DNA from: Promethearchaeota archaeon
GTDB taxonomy: Archaea > Asgardarchaeota > Lokiarchaeia > Sigyniarchaeales > SOKP01
Length of the DNA: 44,886 nucleotides
Direction of reading: 5' to 3'
Assembly: GCA_008080765.1 (NCBI GenBank)
Contig: SHMU01000007.1
Coordinates: 1-44,886, forward strand
Below the pieces are notes generated by a model. The model was not told where the DNA came from, did no database searches, and was given only the letters and a program-made list of their open reading frames with translations. Numbering within the stretch: the stretch's first letter is position 1; every line of letters begins with the position of its first letter. The translations under genes were made by a program, and so were the position numbers. Below, in pieces: positions 18,630 through 27,582 of the stretch.

Positions 18630-20120
18630 TCATTTTTCACTTAATAAATTGTGAGCTCTTGTGAGATATTTCTTGTACCGTTCGGGATTAACGCTTTTCA
18701 CCCATGATGCCATTCCAGCAATCTCTCTTTTAATCTCTCCTGGGAGTCCTCCATTAGTTTGTAATTGTTCAGCATTATAAATGGCTGCCCGAAATTGTTT
18801 TATCCATTTTCTGGGAACACCAATTCGATCCTTATTAATTACAATTCCCGTAATCGCTTGGCGGTTATTTTGTCTTAAAAATCGTGTTTTATTATGGTTT
18901 ATTTTGAAACCCTCATCTTTAATGATAATCATAGCAAGCCCTAAAAATCTGCTGATATTCACCTCCGCTTCATTTTTATCTTTTAAGCTAAAGCTCATAT
19001 CATCGGCATACCTACTATAAGTAAGATTGAATGTCTTTGCTAAGCCCGAGAGTCGTCTATCCAACTTGTAGCAAATGATATTGGTAATCATGGGGCTTGC
19101 AGGAGAGCCTTGGGGTAAGATGCGTTTACTTACTGCGACATATTTTTCTTTATCTTTAATTTCCAAGGGGATTCTTTCACAATAGGTACAAATCATAGCG
19201 AGAAGTGTGGAAACATGTCCGCAGTATCCAAAAGAATGAAACATTCCTCGAACACGCTCGAAGGTGATGCTTGGAAAGAATTCTTCCAGATCCATGTTAA
19301 TTAAAAGCTCTGGCTGGATCGGATGGCTTTTGGCTCCCGTGATGATCGATTTTCCTTGTAGAAACCCGTGCGCATGCTCATCAATGGGTATGTTGGTTAA
19401 GATGTCGTTTAAGATAGTTCTTTGTGCTGATTTTAGTATGTTTTTGGGTGCAGCAATAAGGCGCTTTCCGCCACTTGCTTTAGGAATGGTGTAGCGGAAA
19501 TAATGATCAATATCCACGACATCCCGATGATAAGTGATGAAGCGTAATTTTTTATAATCAATATTGAGAAATTCTGCTAAATCCTTGTCGGTTTTAATAA
19601 TCGGAAGTTGGAAGGATTGAAGAGCGCTCTCATCGGTCTCAAAATGGTTTAAAAAGGATGAATAACCCTTTCCTAAAAATACAATTGTTTCTGCTTTTTT
19701 TTTCTTCCATGCCTCTGAACGACGCTGTTTTTCTAATTCTTTCTGACGCTTTCGCTCAGCGCGACGTGTGACCGACTCTTTTAAAATTTGTTTGGCAACA
19801 TCCTTTCTGATTTTCTCAATATCCCACGTTTCATCGTATTGTTTTTGAAGATCCCGCAATTTTTTGTTGATATCAGCCTTTTCTTGATACAGATCCGCAA
19901 TTTGATCGACAATTCCCTTATATTTTTTGAGTAATTGTTTGCGCGCTTCATAATGTTCTTTCGTTTCATTTTCTTGTCGCTCGTAGGGCGTGGGTAAATC
20001 TTTAGGCCAAAACCCATATTCTTGCATCTTCATGAGGGTAAATTCCTTTTTACCCATTTTATTGATCATTTCACGATAATCAGACTTTGTTCTTTTCTGA
20101 ATATCATTGCTTTCGGTCAT
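18630..20120 (-). CDS. Retron-like reverse transcriptase
   Basis: A 496-residue RNA-dependent DNA polymerase. Residues 50-145 are a highly charged coiled coil. Then come FLGKGYSSFL (148-157), IPKASGGKRLIAAP (motif 1, 212-225), HGF and GKSIITGAKSH (251-266), MDLEEFFPSI with the first catalytic Asp277, PQGSPASP (336-343), YADD (371-374), GFKINHNKTRF (404-414) and ITGIVIN (423-429). The QGSPASP, YADD and VTG-like motifs and the ungapped fingers fit retron and retron-related RTs rather than group II intron or DGR enzymes. The retron region X NAxxH is GAKSH here. There is no maturase or endonuclease domain. The gene follows the SWIM gene with no gap, as the last gene of the operon. Confidence 0.93.
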   Translation of the reverse strand: MTESNDIQKRTKSDYREMINKMGKKEFTLMKMQEYGFWPKDLPTPYERQENETKEHYEARKQLLKKYKGIVDQIADLYQEKADINKKLRDLQKQYDETWDIEKIRKDVAKQILKESVTRRAERKRQKELEKQRRSEAWKKKKAETIVFLGKGYSSFLNHFETDESALQSFQLPIIKTDKDLAEFLNIDYKKLRFITYHRDVVDIDHYFRYTIPKASGGKRLIAAPKNILKSAQRTILNDILTNIPIDEHAHGFLQGKSIITGAKSHPIQPELLINMDLEEFFPSITFERVRGMFHSFGYCGHVSTLLAMICTYCERIPLEIKDKEKYVAVSKRILPQGSPASPMITNIICYKLDRRLSGLAKTFNLTYSRYADDMSFSLKDKNEAEVNISRFLGLAMIIIKDEGFKINHNKTRFLRQNNRQAITGIVINKDRIGVPRKWIKQFRAAIYNAEQLQTNGGLPGEIKREIAGMASWVKSVNPERYKKYLTRAHNLLSEK

Positions 20121-21875
20121 TTAACGCATATCCTCCAATTGGTCTATTGAATAATTGTTATTTGGTTCTAATTGTAAATATAAAAAGTCTGAGGAAGTAA
20201 TATATAAGGCTAAGATATGGGAACAGGGAGCAGAAATATTTCGCGGTCCTTTTTTAAAGGGTCGACATGTGCAATTAACTTTGGAAATCTGTCTATCTGC
20301 GTCCAATTTTATTTCAGTATTGACCTTTGTTTTTCTTATTTCGTCATAGATATTTTTCACAATGATTTCCTGTTTTTCATTAGCAGTGAGCTGAAAATCG
20401 TCTAATTCTTGACGAAGTGCTGCATCTACCGATCTTTCCAAATCGGTAACCTGATACAGTTCTCGAGGAATTGGTTCATTAGTGAGTTGTCTAAAGCGAA
20501 ATTGATCAGTAACCAAATCATAATATGCTTCGCCTTTACGCAATAACATCCCAATCCCCGCTCTATTTTTATCATCACTATAGGAATCTAAAGCAGTATT
20601 AATTTCTTCCATTGTTAAATGCCGTTTTTCTTTTAAAAGGTTATAAACTTCATTATAATTTCCCTCGCCAATGAATCCCCCTAATATATTGAAAGCAGTT
20701 CCCCGGACCCAATCATTGGCAGACCATGAAGTAAAGCCAATCGTCATTTGCATAGTTCCTAAATCGGCCACGATAAATTGAGGCATTCCAAACCCTAATA
20801 ATCGAATGGTAAATTTTTTGGCAATAGGAATGACTTTTTCCACAACCAACCATCGTCGTCGACCCCAAATTCTCTCTATTCGCTTTTTGGACCCCGAATA
20901 GATGGAATGTAGTTCAATTTCGGTACCCCATGGTTCAAAAATTACGCGAATACGTTTACCTGGCTCTAATATCCAGCGCATATCACGAGGACTTTTATGA
21001 GCTTTACGTCCCTTCAAAAAGGAGCAGATATCGTACATATCGGTGGGTGTTAAATCAATATCAATCCCTCCTAAACTGGCTGCAGCGGATACTTGATTGA
21101 ATCCCTTGATCCATGTTTCGGGCAAATCGATCTTCTTTTCAATATATTCGGGCATTATTCCACTTTCCACGGTAAATCCTTCTGGATTAATTGAAAGCTC
21201 CACCTCATTATATGTGCGGAAACGCTCCATCTCTCGGGCTAATTTTGCCGAAAAATCGATGTTTGTGGTTCCCAATTGGGGTATGCCTTCAATCTCAAAT
21301 TCATCTCGCTGAACAGATAAGCATCCATAGGTGGATTCGTCTAATGAAAAGGCTTCAAAAGTCACTTGATCGGGATGGACTGTTATAACAGGATCAAGGA
21401 CCCACCATAAAGCGGCATCTCTATTACGAATAAACGTCCAAAACGCACGTTCTAAGCGGTAATAGTCGCGCCATATATCATATTTCTCAATTTCCTTGTT
21501 AAGGTCCTGTTTTACTTTGGATAATTTTGCAATATTCGAATCAATTTTGCCGATCTCTTCTATCAAGCTATCCATCTGACGTTTGAGAGCATCTCGCACA
21601 CCGGGCATATATTCTTGATGTAGCAACACGCGCCGCTCGATCTCATCTTCTAACCATGCATAAAACTCTACTCTTTCCTTTTTTTTCCTGCTCATATCAG
21701 AAATGACAATTTCTCGGAGCATCAACATAGCATCGCGGTAAATTAAAGGATGTTTAAGAGTCCCTTTAAATGAGACTTTTTCTGCTCGTGAAAGGTCGGG
21801 ACTGAGTCCTAATACAACTTTATTTGCCTCTTGAATGCACATTGAGGCGCTGGGATATTGATAATTTACTTGCAT
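20121..21875 (-). CDS. SWIM zinc-finger protein, partner of the reverse transcriptase
   Basis: A 584-residue protein. Near residue 535-560 it has a SWIM finger: CTC, about 14 residues, then CSH (CxCxnCxH), inside KVNCTCRPF and APCSHILALY. SWIM domains bind DNA or partner proteins. Residues 70-145 contain a predicted coiled coil (MDSLIEEIGKIDSNIAKLSK), and residues 440-520 look helical, possibly a winged helix (MEEINTALDSY, GIGMLLRKGEAYYDL, RFRQLTNEPIPR), so the C-terminal half may be the known winged-helix-plus-SWIM arrangement. The middle is beta-rich. The start shares the base at 21875 with the stop of the LRR gene, and its own stop abuts the RT start. It probably binds the template or product DNA of the RT. 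Confidence 0.88.
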   Translation of the reverse strand: MQVNYQYPSASMCIQEANKVVLGLSPDLSRAEKVSFKGTLKHPLIYRDAMLMLREIVISDMSRKKKERVEFYAWLEDEIERRVLLHQEYMPGVRDALKRQMDSLIEEIGKIDSNIAKLSKVKQDLNKEIEKYDIWRDYYRLERAFWTFIRNRDAALWWVLDPVITVHPDQVTFEAFSLDESTYGCLSVQRDEFEIEGIPQLGTTNIDFSAKLAREMERFRTYNEVELSINPEGFTVESGIMPEYIEKKIDLPETWIKGFNQVSAAASLGGIDIDLTPTDMYDICSFLKGRKAHKSPRDMRWILEPGKRIRVIFEPWGTEIELHSIYSGSKKRIERIWGRRRWLVVEKVIPIAKKFTIRLLGFGMPQFIVADLGTMQMTIGFTSWSANDWVRGTAFNILGGFIGEGNYNEVYNLLKEKRHLTMEEINTALDSYSDDKNRAGIGMLLRKGEAYYDLVTDQFRFRQLTNEPIPRELYQVTDLERSVDAALRQELDDFQLTANEKQEIIVKNIYDEIRKTKVNTEIKLDADRQISKVNCTCRPFKKGPRNISAPCSHILALYITSSDFLYLQLEPNNNYSIDQLEDMR

Positions 21876-24800
21876 TAATATTCAACCTCCAATTTTATTT
21901 GAGCAAGCGCTTTCAAGGCTCGCTCTGAATCAATAATAATATTTGAGCCCCCAATGTCTTTTAGAATACTCTTAATTTGCGGTATTTTATCCCGATATTT
22001 GAGAGCAAAGGCGGGAACTGCGTGATATAATTTATCTTTACTGAGAGAATTAAGATACGGTAAATAGGCTAAGGTTTTCAAATAATAAATAAATAGATCC
22101 CTATCCCCATTTCCCAATTGGTCGATTACCGTATCAATCGTATTGGAAATATATGCTTTTATCTGTGGTGAGGGATGTTCAAATAATTGAACGATCATCT
22201 CTCCCGGAATGCGATCTCCATAGAGTTCCTCAAGCCTCTGAATGCCCCACCTATAAGCATGGTCAACGGGGGAATCTATAAGGATTTGAAGTGCTTTTTG
22301 TTTTTGTTCCTCCGATAAAACATCAAATACTTCCCCTACTAAGAGATTTAAGGGAATAACCTTAGTTTCTAACATGATCAACAAGGTAGAGATGCGTTTT
22401 TTAAGCTTTTCTTGATAATGGGTTGCCAAAGTAATGAAGGTGTTAATTGTTTTTGGAGTACCACTCTCCAAAATATCAATGATTTCAGCATCCGTCGGAA
22501 TTGTTTCATATTTGAACGAACGTAGAATCGCAATTACCCTATTATTTCGAGAGGTGGGCGCTCTGGCAAGCGAGTCTAACTTGATTGATGCTGCAACACT
22601 GTGAAGATCTTCGAAGGAAAGACTAAACAATAATTCTTCTATGAAGGCAGCAAACCATTCCAATAACTCTTTTTCATGGAATAAGAAGTCAATAATTAGG
22701 TCAATCAACTCGATTTTGCTTTTCTTTTCAATGCTGTTAATTTTCGAAGTGTATTGCGAAAGTATACCAGTCAAAGCATCATCGAGCTCCAGCTGGTGCT
22801 TTTTCATTTTTTGAGATTTCAAAATGAGTTGTGTAATGAATTGATGATATGCATCTCCCTCCAATCTACCTACATTTACATCAAATAATTCTATCCACTC
22901 TAAAATGTTTGGCAGAAACAATAAATCCACTAAAGCTTCAGGAGAAAAGGAGCCTCGAGTTTTCTCGAAATACTCCAATGCTTTTTGATGATGATTTTCA
23001 ATATCGCTCTTCATGAGGGTCAGCATCAAATCAAGATCAAAAGATTCCGCTTCATTGATTCTTTTGTCTAATATGTCATTAAACATTTCGGATAATGGTG
23101 CATAATTGCTCAAGGATAAGGTTATTACCTGCTCATTAGACAAGTCCATAAGTAGAGCTTCTTTATTAGGAGAGTCTTTTAATATATAATAACAGCTTCT
23201 CAAGATAGGGGCGACTGGCGAATGAAGTGCAATTTCAATTACCGCATCCAGATGATTGTCCCAAATTGATTTTTGATATTCATATCTGCCCTCTAAGCCG
23301 ACCAGCTGATCGGTTGTATACCACAGATAGCGCTCTTGCCAATATCTCCACCCTCTAGGAGGGCGTTCCTTGAAATCATAATATAAATAATGGATAAGCA
23401 TTTTATTGAATATAAAATTATCGGGAAACTTCCCGAGATAATCTTCCTCTTTATAACTCGATAAAAGAGCTTTCATTGCCTCAATAAATACGATATCGTC
23501 TTTTTCTGCAAATTCTTTTATAATCCGTTTTAAATAGCGCTGATAATACCTCACAGCACTATAATTACCCGTACCTTTCAAATAGAAGTATAAAGAGGGA
23601 GAATCAATATAATATGCGATCTTTCCGATTACATCACCAAGTCCGTAGCGTTCTGCTTCTTGGACGGTATTTTTAAATTTGAGATGGTCAAATTTTGTCC
23701 CATCACAGTAGGATGTCGGATAGAACAGATCTTCTCGTTCTTTTGTTATGTATTTTCTCGATTCATAATCATAATAACTTCGACGCAGTTTATAGACACC
23801 TTGCATGGCGTATTTCCGTAATTGAGAGCCGGTAAACTCTCGGTCTTTAGGGATCTCTCGATTCCACACTTTTCGGAGTCTTATCTCCAATCCAGAAAGC
23901 TCCTCTCGGATTTTTTTGATGCGTTCTTCCCGAATCTCTGGATTTAAACTATTGAGATAAAGTTTTACACATCGTTGTACACCCCTCGCAAAACGTTCTT
24001 GAGTCCAGTCGATATCACTTTGCAATAGCTTTTGGGCATGTTCTTTCAAGATGGGACTATTACGTTTTGCCAATTCTAAAAAGAGACCGGCAATTACTTC
24101 GGAGCTCCCCACAGTGAGAATCTTTTGTAATAATTCTAAGGGTGGCGTCCTGTCTACAATTTCCGACAAACGCTTTTTTCGAATATAGATATTTTGATAC
24201 GCCATCATATCTTCCACCAACTTTAGATAGGTTGCTAACTCTCCTTCCAGCTTCAGAATTTCATTTGGATTCCTAACTAACTGAAATCCTTGCATATCAA
24301 TACCCTTTTCTGTAATTAAATTGATTATTTCTTGAGCGGTAAGATCTTCAAAGTAAGGAAGCACTACATTTTCGGAGGGAGTAAAGGTGAAGTAAGTGGA
24401 TATTTTTTTAGTTTCATCGGCACGCCACCCCCATCTATATTCCACATCTTTCGTATAATATAAGGCGGGTTCTTCGTAGATATACTGCCGGGTATTATAA
24501 TCATATCGGCTTTTTTGAATAATTTTTGTTGCCTCAAAGGAGGGGAGATGTCCCTTTTTCCCCCGAATAATATAAAATCCCACGTACTTCACATTTTTCC
24601 TAAGGACATCGTATGTCCCAGTCGTTAACTGTTTTGGATTTACTGAAGTGGAAGCATACCTTTCGATATCTTCTTCGGTCACATGAATCTTGATTCCTTC
24701 AAATTCGTGTTTACCATATAAAATAATGTAACTGGGGTCATTCTCATATTTTCCCCAAAGAAGGAGTTTTCTCCACGGTTCAAACTCCCGTTTCCATAAT

Positions 24801-26068
24801 CTTTCCATAAAGGTGAGTTTTTCTTCAAAAGAAGGAGAATATACATTATCTGCAAGGTTGATTTCTTTTATTTTCTTATCATAAGCTGCAATATCGGGGT
24901 GTTCATTGACCACGCAGCTTTTAATGCTTACATGTTCTATTTTCGGCATTTCCAAGAAGATGCTAGGAGTGAGCACTAAACCTCCGCAATTGGTGATTTT
25001 GACTGTTTTCAAATTAGTTAAATCCTTATAAGATCCAGGCAATCGACTTAATTTGGAGCAATTATCGATGATAAGCTCCTCCAAGGTAGGTATTTTATGT
25101 AATTCTTCTGGAAGTCTCTCTAAACTTTTTAAATAAATCAGTTCCAATTTTTTTAACGCTTTACAGTTGGAGATTGAATCTGGTATAGTTTTTACATCAC
25201 AATTATTAAGGCTAAGTAGTTCCAGATTCTTCAAAAGACCTATGTCTTTGGGAAGTGCGGTTAATGCGTTACAATTTATAAATATTAATTGGATGAGTTG
25301 TGTTAAATTTCCAATATTATCGGGTAAACTTTTTAACACATAACAGTAATTAAATTTTAACTCTTTCAGATTTTCTAACTTTGATATACTATCGGGAAGG
25401 GTTTCTATGTGATCTGCACTATTGATCTCAAAAAACTCCAAATTCTTTAGATCGCCTATACTCTCCGGTAATGCCTCCAATTGATATGCATTTCGTATTA
25501 TCAATTTTTTAAGAGATTGAAGGCTGCCCAATCCTTCCGGTAAGCTATGAATCGGAAGATTTAATTCTAATTCTTCTAAATTTTCTAACTCAACTATCTC
25601 TTCGGGTAAGGTTGGAGTATTAGGTGTGTAGAGCAGTTTGAGATGCTTTAAGGTATTGAGTTTAGAGAAATCTATTGAAAGTTCTCGTACACCATAACAA
25701 TTTTGTATTTCTAAAGTCTCAAGATTAGGTAGATTTTCAATGGTTTTAGGGATTTGCGTTAACCGTCCTAAATATGAGAACTTTAAAATTTTTAAATTCC
25801 TAAGATTTGCAATTGTTTCGGGAAGATCCGTTATTTGCAGACTGGAAAGACTTAGCTCTTCAAGCCCCTCTAAATTGCCTATTATTTCCGGCAATTCGGT
25901 TAAACTATAAGAATAAGTCAGACTCAATTTATTAACCCGACCTTCCTTTATTGTATAACCACTATAGTTATAATTAAATTGCTCTAAATGTTGGAGCTCG
26001 CTGCCACTGCCCTCTGCTAATGCCTCTAATACCTCTTTATCGTTCGGATGAATATCTTCTGAAGACAT
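21875..26068 (-). CDS. Giant LRR plus helical-repeat protein, first gene of the RT operon
   Basis: A 1397-residue cytosolic protein. Residues 30-410 carry about fourteen LRRs of 23-24 residues of the Leu-Pro type (for example SLPDNIGNLTQLIQLIFINC), many with Cys or Asn in the consensus turn. Residues 420-600 are a mixed, Tyr-rich domain (YIILYGKHEFEGIKIHV, YVGFYIIRGKKGHLP, YRWGWRADE) that I cannot name. Residues 600-1397 are almost all helical and look like HEAT-type repeats (LLQKILTVGSSEVIAGLFLE; LHSPVAPILRSCYYIL; FEHPSPQIKAYISNTI). There is no nuclease or ATPase motif. As the promoter-proximal gene it is a good candidate for the sensor or scaffold. The start is the ATG at 26068, and the stop overlaps the SWIM gene by one base. 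Confidence 0.9.
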   Translation of the reverse strand: MSSEDIHPNDKEVLEALAEGSGSELQHLEQFNYNYSGYTIKEGRVNKLSLTYSYSLTELPEIIGNLEGLEELSLSSLQITDLPETIANLRNLKILKFSYLGRLTQIPKTIENLPNLETLEIQNCYGVRELSIDFSKLNTLKHLKLLYTPNTPTLPEEIVELENLEELELNLPIHSLPEGLGSLQSLKKLIIRNAYQLEALPESIGDLKNLEFFEINSADHIETLPDSISKLENLKELKFNYCYVLKSLPDNIGNLTQLIQLIFINCNALTALPKDIGLLKNLELLSLNNCDVKTIPDSISNCKALKKLELIYLKSLERLPEELHKIPTLEELIIDNCSKLSRLPGSYKDLTNLKTVKITNCGGLVLTPSIFLEMPKIEHVSIKSCVVNEHPDIAAYDKKIKEINLADNVYSPSFEEKLTFMERLWKREFEPWRKLLLWGKYENDPSYIILYGKHEFEGIKIHVTEEDIERYASTSVNPKQLTTGTYDVLRKNVKYVGFYIIRGKKGHLPSFEATKIIQKSRYDYNTRQYIYEEPALYYTKDVEYRWGWRADETKKISTYFTFTPSENVVLPYFEDLTAQEIINLITEKGIDMQGFQLVRNPNEILKLEGELATYLKLVEDMMAYQNIYIRKKRLSEIVDRTPPLELLQKILTVGSSEVIAGLFLELAKRNSPILKEHAQKLLQSDIDWTQERFARGVQRCVKLYLNSLNPEIREERIKKIREELSGLEIRLRKVWNREIPKDREFTGSQLRKYAMQGVYKLRRSYYDYESRKYITKEREDLFYPTSYCDGTKFDHLKFKNTVQEAERYGLGDVIGKIAYYIDSPSLYFYLKGTGNYSAVRYYQRYLKRIIKEFAEKDDIVFIEAMKALLSSYKEEDYLGKFPDNFIFNKMLIHYLYYDFKERPPRGWRYWQERYLWYTTDQLVGLEGRYEYQKSIWDNHLDAVIEIALHSPVAPILRSCYYILKDSPNKEALLMDLSNEQVITLSLSNYAPLSEMFNDILDKRINEAESFDLDLMLTLMKSDIENHHQKALEYFEKTRGSFSPEALVDLLFLPNILEWIELFDVNVGRLEGDAYHQFITQLILKSQKMKKHQLELDDALTGILSQYTSKINSIEKKSKIELIDLIIDFLFHEKELLEWFAAFIEELLFSLSFEDLHSVAASIKLDSLARAPTSRNNRVIAILRSFKYETIPTDAEIIDILESGTPKTINTFITLATHYQEKLKKRISTLLIMLETKVIPLNLLVGEVFDVLSEEQKQKALQILIDSPVDHAYRWGIQRLEELYGDRIPGEMIVQLFEHPSPQIKAYISNTIDTVIDQLGNGDRDLFIYYLKTLAYLPYLNSLSKDKLYHAVPAFALKYRDKIPQIKSILKDIGGSNIIIDSERALKALAQIKLEVEY

Positions 26069-26334
26069 GATTTTTTAAAAGAGTAATTAATAAATACAAT
26101 AAATTTCTTAAAAATGAATTTGATTGCATAAAAACATATTATAGAACATAAAAATATTACTAAAATAGAATTCCTGCTGCTTTAACAAAAAGCCTTCAAT
26201 ATTGGACTTGAATATGCTCTCAAGATAAGGAAATGCTTCTCCTTAAGATTTTGTATGTGGACCTTACTAAAAAAGATTATTTGAAGAACGGGTCTAATAC
26301 AATGTTGAAGAAAAGATCGAAGACTCTTATAATA

Positions 26335-27228
26335 TTAATTGAGAGAATGTTGAATATAGTTGGTCAGTTCAATTTCATCCATCATTTTCACTACGGCTAC
26401 ATACCCTTTGGGATGAGCAAATTCCGTTTTTTCCAAGCTTTCTAATCGTGACAGATTAATCTTTTTGGGATTTCCGTGCCTACGCAAACAGATGGTATTT
26501 TTGGGACGATCATAAGTGAAGGCTGTAATCCAAGGCCCGTAATAATTGGGATAATACTTTGTTTTGAAGGAATAAAAAATTTTTACTAAATTTGCGTTAT
26601 ATTGAGGTGTTTTTGTTAAGTAAAGAAATATTGGGAAGCCTTTTTCTATCTCTTCCTCAATTCCTTGATTGCTAATCAGTTTGACTTCCATATTAGCATC
26701 AAAATCCTCTAATAAACGATAATAATCGTTGATTCCCGCCAAAAACTGCTTGCCGATACCTTTCATGGTGTAAAATAATACTTTATTTTTCTTTTTACTG
26801 ATAATCTCACATTTTTGGAACCAATTCATGATTGCCTCTTCGACAAAGGAGTTCATTAAACGAAAATAGGTGTCATAGGAAATTCGATGATGGCTCAAGA
26901 TAGAATCTAATCCTGAGGTGTCTATTTTGACCATCGCGGGTACCCACGAATAGACCTCCTTTGCTTTTTCCCAAAGCCCCCAATGTTTCAATAATAATGA
27001 GAAGGCACAATCATCAATACCCTCTTGATGATGATCAAAGGCGTGTATTAAGGGGTCATGGATCATCCCTATATCGACTTTCCAAATATTGCGATCTTGC
27101 ATTTCTTCTTCGGATACGTCCGGCTTCCTTAGAATCCTAATAGCATCCGTATCTTTAGATAATATTAAACACACGGAAAGGAAATCATCAAGGTGGGCAC
27201 TTCCCGAATGGGTAACTATTTGCACCAT
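26335..27228 (-). CDS. MYG1-like DHH-superfamily protein
   Basis: A protein of about 297 residues of the MYG1 (UPF0160-like) branch of the DHH phosphoesterase superfamily. VTHSGSAHLDDFLS close to the N-terminus matches the family opener (THxGxxHxDD), DIGMIHD gives a further metal Asp, and AFDHHQEG is the DHH-type motif. Eukaryotic MYG1 is a 3'-5' exonuclease acting on RNA, and members without other domains may act on small phosphodiesters. The frame is open to a TTG at 27309, but homology begins at once after Met28 (MVQIVTHSG), so I place the start at the ATG at 27228; ATGs at 27252 and 27243 are alternatives. It may be transcribed on its own, upstream of the RT operon on the same strand. Confidence 0.82.
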   Translation of the reverse strand: MVQIVTHSGSAHLDDFLSVCLILSKDTDAIRILRKPDVSEEEMQDRNIWKVDIGMIHDPLIHAFDHHQEGIDDCAFSLLLKHWGLWEKAKEVYSWVPAMVKIDTSGLDSILSHHRISYDTYFRLMNSFVEEAIMNWFQKCEIISKKKNKVLFYTMKGIGKQFLAGINDYYRLLEDFDANMEVKLISNQGIEEEIEKGFPIFLYLTKTPQYNANLVKIFYSFKTKYYPNYYGPWITAFTYDRPKNTICLRRHGNPKKINLSRLESLEKTEFAHPKGYVAVVKMMDEIELTNYIQHSLN

Positions 27229-27582
27229 AGTAGAATATATCATTCCTACCATAATAGGTTTTACTTTTTCCAATGAAGAAAAGCAAATTCTTCTATTTTT
27301 TTTATTCAAACAATTCTAATCATTGTAAGAATATGATAAGCGTCTTTTTAGAGGTCAGAATAGCAATCAATGGTTAATAAGCTATATCTCTATAATTTAT
27401 ATGTGGCTTATAATTTTATTATAGGCTCTAAGACTCTATTATCTCATTGATGGAAGTTTTCTCAATAATTACTTATTTTTTTCTGAAATAAAGTTAAATA
27501 TGTATGATTTAATATATTTATTTAGCCCTGTTTGTATTTTGGATTTTATTTAAACTTACCTTGGTGATGGGGGCTCTTTGAT

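Noticed and set aside
18630-20120. Diversity-generating retroelement or group II intron RT
   Set aside because: No template/variable repeat pair with A-specific changes, no maturase or HNH domain, no domain V-like RNA nearby; the motifs QGSPASP and ITGIVIN fit the retron-like branch better.
26233-26445. Fragment of an aldehyde ferredoxin oxidoreductase (KILYVDLTKKDY)
   Set aside because: Only about a dozen residues resemble the family N-terminus, with nothing after them; much of the frame lies antisense to the MYG1-like gene.
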